Assembly: GCA_008729055.1 (NCBI GenBank)
Contig: SDUX01000004.1
Span: forward strand, 5,100,559-5,164,558
Origin: Pyropia haitanensis
Lineage: Eukaryota > Rhodophyta > Bangiophyceae > Bangiales > Bangiaceae
DNA: 64,000 nt
Direction: 5' to 3'
The notes beneath the pieces were generated by a model. The model worked only from the letters and a program-made list of their open reading frames with translations, ran no database searches and was not told where the DNA came from. Below, one piece after another: positions 57,707 through 64,000 of the stretch. The translations under genes were made by a program, and so were the position numbers. Numbering within the stretch: position 1 is the first letter of the stretch; every line of letters starts with the position of its first letter.

Positions 57707-57781
57707 GTCGGCTTCGATGGCGCATCAGCGTTGGGTCTCGGGCTAGAGTCGATACGGCGTTTCGATGCGCCATCCGCCGAC
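57707..57781. repeat. Imperfect inverted repeat in a TCGAT-rich cluster
   Basis: GATGGCGCATC (57716-57726) pairs with GATGCGCCATC (57764-57774), and outer GTCGGC (57707-57712) pairs with GCCGAC (57776-57781). The loop holds GTCGATACGG, also found at 61137. Confidence 0.7.
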
Positions 57782-57975
57782 GGGGCTTCGATAGGCGCCA
57801 AGTCGCGAGACCGAGAACTACAGCACACGTGACCATGGGATTTCCGTGTCTCGTGTGCGCCTGCGTTGCAGTAGAATCGTATCGGCTGCCCATCTCCTCC
57901 GCATCGCTCTATAAGGTGCCGATGCGAGTGGCGGGCGACACTGCGCTCCGCCCTGCTCGCTGTTTTTCGTCAGCG

Positions 57976-59400
57976 CACCACCCAGGACGCGACGGGGCAC
58001 CCTCCCAATGTGCCCGCCACGTCCGTCGCCACCACCACGTCGCCGCCACCACCACGCTGCCCCCACCAGCCCACCACCACCACCACCCCGCCAGCCACCA
58101 CCCCGCCAGCCACCACCCCGCCATCCTCAACGCCGGCCACGCACACGGCCGGGGAGCACCCCAGCTATCCCGCCACCACAAACCTGCCGCCGACACAACC
58201 CCCGCCGCCCCCGCCGCTGACTTGTACTTGCCGCCGCCCTTGCCGCTGCCGCCGCAGCCGCCGCCATCTTGCACTTGTCGACGCCCTTGCCGCCGTCGCC
58301 GCCATCGCCGCCGCCCTTGCCGCTGCCGCCGCCGCCGCCGCCGCCGTCTTGTTCTTGTCGCCGCCCGCTGCCGTCGTCGCCTCTGTCACCGCCGCCCTTG
58401 CCGCCGCCGCCGCCGCCGCCGCCGTCTTGCACTTGCCGCAGCCGCCACCAACGCCGCCGCCGTCGATCTTGCCGCCGCCGCCAACACCGTCGACCTTGCC
58501 GCCGTCTCCGCCACCGCCGCCGCCACCATCACGCCCCTCCCCTCAGCCGCCCCTCCACTCTCGCCCTCCACCGCCGCCCCCCCCCCTCCGCTCAGCTCCC
58601 CACACCCCTCGCGCCCACCTCCCAAAAAGAAAAAAAACAACAGCTAAAAAAATTAGAAAAAGGCAGTGGCACAAGTGGCAGCTGCGGGAGAAGCGATGGC
58701 CGAGTCAGCAATGACAGCAGCTGGCGGTGGCGGCAGAGGCGGCGGCGTGTCCGCGTGCCCCCCCCCCCCCCCCAACCCCCACCACCCAGGAAGCGACGGA
58801 GCACCGTCCCGAAGTGCCCCGCCACGTCCGTCGCAACCACCTTGTCGCCGCCACCACCACGCCGCCCCCACCACCCCACCACCACCACCGCCCGACAACC
58901 ACCACCCCGCGAGCGACCACCCCACCACCACAACCCCGCAACCTCCACCCCGCCATCCTCAACGCCGGCCACGCACACGGCCGAGGAGCCCCCCAGCTAC
59001 CCCGCCACGTCCGTGACCGTCGCCAACACCACCCGCAAAAGTCGCCACCACCACCACGCCGTCGGCACCACACCACCATCACACAAAAAAATAACCACCA
59101 AAAAAATCACCACCTAAACACCGCCACCCAAACACAGCCACCGTCCCATCCCACGACAACCGAAACCTCCACCCGTCACCCACCACAGCCGCCACCCCGC
59201 TCCCACCCTCCCAGAACGCGACAGGGCATCCCCCCGAAGTGCTCCGCCACGTCTGTTGCCGCCCCCACCCCACCGCCACCACCCCACCGTCACCACACGC
59301 CGCCACCACCAGCCCACCACCGCCACGCCACCACCACCCCGCCCACCAGCACACCACCCCTCAATCACCCTCCCGCCACACCACCCCCCCCCAACAAACT
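57976..59400. repeat. Imperfect triplicated CCACC-rich segments
   Basis: Three related segments begin at about 57976, 58780 and 59206. Shared words include CCACCACCCAGGA.GCGACGG, GCCACGTCCGTCGC and CCGCCATCCTCAACGCCGGC. The first two are alike over about 210 bases; the third is more diverged. Confidence 0.7.
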
Positions 59401-60107
59401 TACAACGCCAGCAATGGGGGCAGGCGAAGCACCCCCGCGGCTGCCCTACCCGCCCCGCCCTTGTCAGCGCCGCCGCCGTCGACGCCGCCACCAACGCCGC
59501 CGCCGTCGTGCCGCTGCCGCCCTTGCCGCCGCCGCCGTCGCCGCTGCCGCCGCCGCGGCCGGCCGCGGCGGCCCGCGGGCGGCGGCGCCTCGGCGGCCAC
59601 CGCGACTGACCGCTGCGGAGCCGCCGTCACGCGCAGCGGCGACCAAATCGACCGCCGCGGCAGCCGTGCCCGCAAGTGACGGTAGCGGCGGCCGCGGCAA
59701 CGACAGCGGCGGCAGCGGCGGCAGCGGCAGCCGCGACGGCACGGCGGCGGGGACGCCACCGCCGCGGCGGCGCCCTCCCTGACGCGGCCCGCGTCGTGTT
59801 CTCCACCACCCCCGCCCAGCGCGCGACGCGGCGGCGCCGACGCCCGAAGCGAGCAGCAGCGCCTTTAGCGCCTCGTGCACGCCCAGCTGCACCGCCCGCG
59901 TCGGCAGGTGCCCGCGAGCAGCCAGCAACAAGCTCCCCACCGCGTCACCGATGCACGCGGCGAGCACCAGACGTCGGCACCGTGACAGGTCCCACGCCCT
60001 CTCCGCGAGAACCTTCTCAGCCACCGCGTGCAAGCCCTGCGTGCGCGCCCCGGACGGCTGCGCGCCGACCAACGTCCTCGCCAGCCCCGCGTCAAGTCTG
60101 CGCGCGG

Positions 60108-60650
60108 TTATCCGTGGCCATGTGGCCAAGATGTAGCCCATGCCCATTTGTACTTTTGCTGGTGACTTATGAGTTCGTCGACTGAATGTTTGAGAGACCT
60201 TAGAATCTGATCATTAAGTGCTAGTAAAAACGTATTGATGTCCAGCAAGTCCAACGCGGGGACAGGCGTGCGAGGCTGTGCTGTGGTTCGCTCGACCTTG
60301 ACCCCGCGCCACCGCGTGCGGACACGGGTCAACCGCACGGAGACTGGCAGTAGTACTAGGCCTAGCCGCTGCTGATTTGAGTCCGCAAGTGCCGTCAGAG
60401 CATCTGCGCTTCTCTACCAGAACTTTCCTGTTCGTCGTCAAGCGTCGTCTTCCTCACTCGCCAAAACCATGTCCACCATCTCGTCAATGGCCTGGGAGTC
60501 GTCCTCAGCCGCCAGCCAGCACCGGGCGACCTGCTCTTTCTGCTCCCGCCCGACTCCCTCGACATGACCAGACGTGATGGCTTGACTACCAGACCAGCAG
60601 GCGGCTCGGCCGGGACGACTGAATGGCGGGCACACGTCATTGCTCATCAC
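60108..60650 (-). pseudogene. AT-richer coding-like fragments, possible gene remnant
   Basis: On the minus strand, 60270-60140 reads LDLLDINTFLLALNDQILRS, then LKHSVDELISHQQKYKWAW, with many AT-ending codons unlike all nearby genes. Another frame upstream (60650-60438) ends ARCWLAAEDDSQAIDEMVDM followed by VLASEEDDA and a stop. Both look protein-like, but they lie in different frames without clear splice sites. Family unknown. It may be two exons of one gene or debris of a mobile element. Confidence 0.3.
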
Positions 60651-60766
60651 TCTTTGTACTTGACACGATTATCAGCGTCGTACGGTTCTAAGTGCGCAAC
60701 CAGGAATTTAGATGTCAGCCGGGCATAGAGACAGTACGCTGTAGAGGAGTTGATCTCGGGCTTTCT

Positions 60767-60801
60767 GGCTTGGTTATGTGCGGACCACACAGAACCAAGC
60801 C
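60767..60801. repeat. Hairpin, 9-bp perfect stem plus inner 4-bp stem
   Basis: GGCTTGGTT (60767-60775) pairs with AACCAAGCC (60793-60801); inside, TGTG pairs with CACA. Not a tRNA. Confidence 0.7.
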
Positions 60802-61064
60802 ACACTTAACCGGATACAGACTGTACCTGTTGCCCGCTGCGGCGAGCGCCTGGTGCGCGGGGCTCCGAGGTCGACGAAACAGAGGCCAAGTCCCACGCGA
60901 GCCAGCAGGCACGGATAGGGTCGGTTCAGTGTCGGCCGAGTCGCGTGATCCGCTCGTCTGGCCAATCAATGCGCTTCCGCACAGTCGCTCTCGAGATCAC
61001 TAAACGACTGCCTGTAAAGGACCTCATCGACGGCGCGAGGTTACAGCCCATCCCAGGATGGGCT

Positions 61065-61158
61065 CGATACGCAAACCGTCGCGTATCGGACGGCGCGTCG
61101 AAACCCCGTTTCGATGGTTGACACTGCATCAAAAAAGTCGATACGGGTGTCGATGCGC
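61065..61158. repeat. Palindrome cluster with TCGATACG/TCGATGCGC words
   Basis: CGATACGC (61065-61072) pairs with GCGTATCG (61081-61088). TCGAAAC (61098-61104) pairs with GTTTCGA (61108-61114). GTCGATACGG..GT.TCGATGCGC at 61137-61158 repeats the sequence at 57748-57770. Confidence 0.7.
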
Positions 61159-62164
61159 AAAACGAAAGAGCTGACGATGCAGTCGACGCGCGGGGGGGGG
61201 GGGGGTCGCGGGCCAAAAAGCGCCCGGAGCGGCGCGTGGAACGCGGGGGAGTGGGTGGGCAGATCTCACAGAAAAAAAATATCTGGGACGTTGCAATTGG
61301 GGATTGTCGGTCCTGTTGTGGACCGGTTGTGCGTCAGGAGGGTTGGTCGAGGCCCTCCGCTATGGCTGGTGGACGCGTCATCGATGGTGCGTCGGATACT
61401 TTTATTGGATAAATACTCTTCCGTCGATCTGCTGTATTCATGCAGACGATGGGTTTGTTCGAAACTTCCTTGGTGGTCTCGCTGAAAGAAGGCTGCGGCC
61501 GCCTGAAACGTTTGAACGTGCGGGTCTCTGTTGTGGCCCTGTCGCGGCTGTGCCTATGACGGCGGCGGCTACCTCGGTGGTGCTGGTGCTGCCGCGGTGG
61601 TGCCGCTGGCGGCCGCGCCGGCGCGTCAGTGTCGGCCGCCGCCGCGCCGCACGCGGCAGGCTGCCGACGAGTGGGCGGTGGCCGCCAAGGCGGCGGTGGC
61701 AGTTCCACCCCCCGCGCTTGGCTCCCTCACGCTTCCCACCTTGGGGAGGGCGGCGGGCTCGAGCGAGCCGCGCGTCTGTGGGGTGATGCCGCCAGCGCCC
61801 GCGCCGTGCCTGCCGCCGCCGCCGCGGTCGGGGGTGTGGTGGGTGGCGGCGGTGGCGGCGGTGGCCGCCGCGGCCGCCGCGGCTGCGGCGTGCCGATCAA
61901 TCCCCTCCCGCTCCCCCAGTGGGTGCCACGAGGGACGCGGGCGTGTGCGCTGCGCACCGCCGCGCGGCCACGCCTGGTAGGGACGGTCCGGGCGGCCTAC
62001 GCCGTCGCGGCTCCGTGGCGGCAGGTGGCGGCGGCGGCGGCCGCCCGGCGCCGCTGTCGGCGCCGCTGCCGCCCTCCCCCCCCCGCCCGCGTGCGGCGTG
62101 GCAGCCGCCGCTCCCAGCCCCGGCGCAAGGGCTGGCGGCCGCCGCGACGCGCACGCCCACTGCG

Positions 62165-64000
62165 TAGCACCAGTTCAGGACGCTTCTACAGACTCGGTCG
62201 TTTTCGATTGCACGTCAACCCACGCTCATGCGTCGCGCCTCACGCCCGTGCCCCCCTGTCCAGTCCGTGCTCTCCCCTCCGCGCCCGCTGCGACCTCTCC
62301 GCTTGCACAGTGCCAGCCGGCCCAGCGCGAGACGGCTGTCTACGTACCCACCCCCTCAACGCTGCTCAGCCACCTTTGTCTCCAAAAAGGCCACCAGGCG
62401 CTCCAGGCGCTCCTCACTCTCGACCGCCGCCACGCCCACCAAACCAGACTCGTGTACGGCACGGGCGGTCGCCAGCGCCGCGGACCACCGCGCCGCGTCC
62501 GACAGTCGCAAGCTCAGGTGGAACGCCGTGCGCGCCCACTCGAGCGGCGCCGCGTCCCGCGTCTGCACCTCCAGCGCCCGCTCGTAGCACGCAATCGCCG
62601 CGGCCACGTTGGCCGCCGCGTCGCCGCCCACCCGCTCGCTGTACGCGGTGCCCAGATCGCACTGCGTGCGTGCCCACTCGAGCGGCGCCGCCGCCCGCGT
62701 CCGCACGCCCAGCGCACGCTCATAGCACGCGATGGCCGCCTCCACGTTGGCCGCCTTGTCGCCGCCCACGCGGTCGCGGATGGCGTTGCCCATCTTGTAC
62801 TGCGTCCCCGCCCACTCCAGCGGCGTTTCCTCCCGCGTAAGCACCTCCAGCGCCCGTTCGTAGCAGGCAATGGCCGCCTCCACATTGGTCGCCCTGTCCC
62901 CGCTCACGCGCTCACGGTACACCCGGCCTAGATAGCACTGCGTCGACGCCCACTCCAGCGGCGCCGCATCCCGCGTGCGCACCTCCAGTGCACGCGCGTA
63001 GCATGCCACGGCCGCGTCCACGTTGGCCGCCCTATCCCCGCCAACATGGTCGCGGAGCGCGTTGCCCAGGTAGTGCTGCGTCAATGCCCACTCGAGCGGC
63101 GCCGCATCCCGCGTCGACACCTTCAGTGCTCGCTTGCAAAAGACCACCGCCGCCTCTGTGTTGACCGCCCGGTTCCCCGCAGCCCTATCACGGTATGCCA
63201 CAGAGAGTGCTCGGTACACCTTGGTCAGCAGCGCCGGCGTCCGCTGCACCTCGTGGTCACCATCGTCCACACAAGCAAGGAGCGACGCCAGCACAACCTC
63301 CACGTCACCCTGGTAGGCCAGTGCCGAACCGGTTCGCACACGAGCTCGCCGCCAGCTACGCTCCATCAGTGGCACCAGCGCAGAGACGTCGCCACAGGCC
63401 GCCGCGTGGTAGGCCACGTGGTCAAACCAGTACCCATCGTCTCGTGTTTTCCAATACGGGTACACCCGTGACCCGTGCTCGTCTGCGCCACCGTCGTTCA
63501 CTTCGTTCACGTAGTCGCGCACAAGCCGACCATGCAAGAGCTGGCAGTTGCTGTCACCCAGCAGGCTCTTGGCAAACTTCCAAACAACCGGGTGCACGAC
63601 GACGCCGTCCACAACGCCGCTCACCACGTCCACCTCCCGGTGCAGCAGCCCCGCCCGTACCAGTTGGCTGACATGCCGGTCCACGTCAGCGCGCTCCATC
63701 AACCTGCCAGCGCCACCGCCGACGCGACCGGCCGAGAGCGCTCCCGCAGCATCTCCAGGGTCCATCTGAAGCCTCCACAGCCGGGCCAGCACATGCGTGC
63801 CAACCTTCACGCTGGTTGGTAGGATGCCGAGGCCTTCAAACGCCAAGCGACTCGCCGCGTCGGGGAGCAGCGCCAAGCTCGCTTCCAGCGTAGCCCGCAC
63901 CGACGGCTGTAGTCCCAGGCCGCCATCGGGGAGCCCAAAGTCGGGCTCCATCCACCGCTGGTTCAGCGCCTCCACGACGTGCAACCACGCGCCATCCCGA
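62165..64000 (-). repeat. Inverted duplication, right arm (runs off the window)
   Basis: Reverse complement of about 44171-46005 with few differences, including 3' flank. The junction near 62165-62190 is where similarity to the 46.0-kb side fades. Confidence 0.85.
62356..64000 (-). CDS. NLR-like NB-ARC/TPR protein, second copy (5' end beyond window)
   Basis: The visible part codes the last 548 or so residues of a near twin of the 41.8-kb gene: the end of the NB-ARC region, the winged-helix-like segment and all five 46-residue TPR-like units, with the same C-terminus (LVAFLETKVAEQR). No stop or frameshift is seen. I count six substitutions outside one TPR unit (for example WEF to WKF, LMRRSW to LMERSW). 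Nine fall within 29 codons of that unit (62862-62776), where this copy reads CYERALEV and the other reads CFERVLKV. Whether it is intact upstream cannot be judged here. Confidence 0.85.
   Translation of the reverse strand, partial: RDGAWLHVVEALNQRWMEPDFGLPDGGLGLQPSVRATLEASLALLPDAASRLAFEGLGILPTSVKVGTHVLARLWRLQMDPGDAAGALSAGRVGGGAGRLMERADVDRHVSQLVRAGLLHREVDVVSGVVDGVVVHPVVWKFAKSLLGDSNCQLLHGRLVRDYVNEVNDGGADEHGSRVYPYWKTRDDGYWFDHVAYHAAACGDVSALVPLMERSWRRARVRTGSALAYQGDVEVVLASLLACVDDGDHEVQRTPALLTKVYRALSVAYRDRAAGNRAVNTEAAVVFCKRALKVSTRDAAPLEWALTQHYLGNALRDHVGGDRAANVDAAVACYARALEVRTRDAAPLEWASTQCYLGRVYRERVSGDRATNVEAAIACYERALEVLTREETPLEWAGTQYKMGNAIRDRVGGDKAANVEAAIACYERALGVRTRAAAPLEWARTQCDLGTAYSERVGGDAAANVAAAIACYERALEVQTRDAAPLEWARTAFHLSLRLSDAARWSAALATARAVHESGLVGVAAVESEERLERLVAFLETKVAEQR

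Larger units (their letters stand above)
57022..62164. other. Long gene-poor region with repeats and AT-richer remnants
   Basis: From left to right: promoter side of the DnaJ-finger gene (57.0-57.6 kb). Then a palindrome cluster (57.7-57.8 kb), Pro/Thr/Ala-coding imperfect repeats (57.97-59.4 kb), GC-rich low complexity (59.4-59.9 kb). AT-richer DNA with fragmentary frames (60.1-61.5 kb) and more GC-rich low complexity (61.5-62.2 kb) complete it. A minus-strand frame at 60147 begins MGMGYILATWPRITARRLDA and loses coding character by about 59850. I assign no gene. Confidence 0.4.

Noticed and set aside
57909..57916. TATAA sequence as a promoter
   Set aside because: No gene follows on that strand within reach.
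57976..58647. Pro/Thr-rich + frame as an extensin-like protein
   Set aside because: The sequence is an imperfect repeat array and the frame has no signal peptide or regular cell-wall motif.
59464..60147. Minus-strand frame starting MGMGYILATW as a gene
   Set aside because: Only the first about 100 residues look protein-like and no family is recognisable; the rest is low complexity.
60767..60801. Hairpin as a tRNA gene
   Set aside because: No acceptor stem, D-arm or T-arm arrangement around it.
1..64000. CRISPR arrays, rRNA or tRNA genes
   Set aside because: The repeats seen are microsatellites, tandem coding repeats or inverted repeats; no spacer-repeat pattern and no tRNA-like T-loop with paired arms was found.

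Overview
This window looks like nuclear DNA of a very GC-rich photosynthetic eukaryote. The genes are eukaryotic (E(z) histone methyltransferase, ER TRAP-beta, U3 processome protein HEATR1/Utp10, ADAT3, RtcB, ethanolamine-phosphate cytidylyltransferase). Spliceosomal introns use GTAAGT/GTACGT donors and CAG acceptors. Two products look plastid-linked: a DUF6737-type membrane protein and a DnaJ-type zinc-finger protein. The composition, the sparse introns and a cyanobacterial-style 46-residue TPR protein fit a bangiophyte red alga (Porphyra/Pyropia type) best, but this is inference and another GC-rich alga is possible.

Layout. 0.4-2.5 kb ADAT3 (+). 4.3-4.9 kb VOC/glyoxalase-like protein (-). 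6.3-7.6 kb rhomboid protease (+). 8.5-17.0 kb giant HEATR1/Utp10 (+). 17.4-20.1 kb alanine-rich coiled-coil protein of unknown function (-). 21.2-22.3 kb CFA synthase/CNMT-like methyltransferase (+). 22.8-24.0 kb TRAP-beta with four exons (-), divergent from RtcB (24.5-26.3 kb, two exons, +). 26.6-27.6 kb DUF6737-like protein (-), divergent from an SMP/C2 lipid-transfer-like protein (27.9-30.5 kb, +). 32.7-34.6 kb Cys-rich hypothetical (+). 36.4-38.1 kb PCYT2/ECT (-). 41.8-45.8 kb NLR-like protein (PH-like, helical bundle, NB-ARC, TPR; +). 47.0-50.4 kb E(z) (-). 51.6-55.1 kb C2H2 zinc-finger protein (+). 55.6-57.0 kb DnaJ-type zinc-finger protein (-). 62.4-64.0 kb an inverted second copy of the NLR-like gene, cut by the window edge.

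Many genes in the most GC-rich parts read continuously only if the frame changes inside a run of 8 or more C or G. The protein similarity resumes exactly across the run, so tract-length errors in the assembly (or real tract variation) are likelier than many pseudogenes. Coordinates for those genes are therefore outer limits of a gene, not clean open frames. Oligo-C tracts tend to sit before start codons and oligo-G tracts after stop codons, read on the coding strand.

The most interesting items are the NLR-like gene pair with its large inverted duplication and substitutions clustered in one TPR unit, a small inverted-repeat element family present in two copies, and the strand-oriented oligo-C/oligo-G tracts around genes. 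No CRISPR array, rRNA or tRNA gene was recognised.
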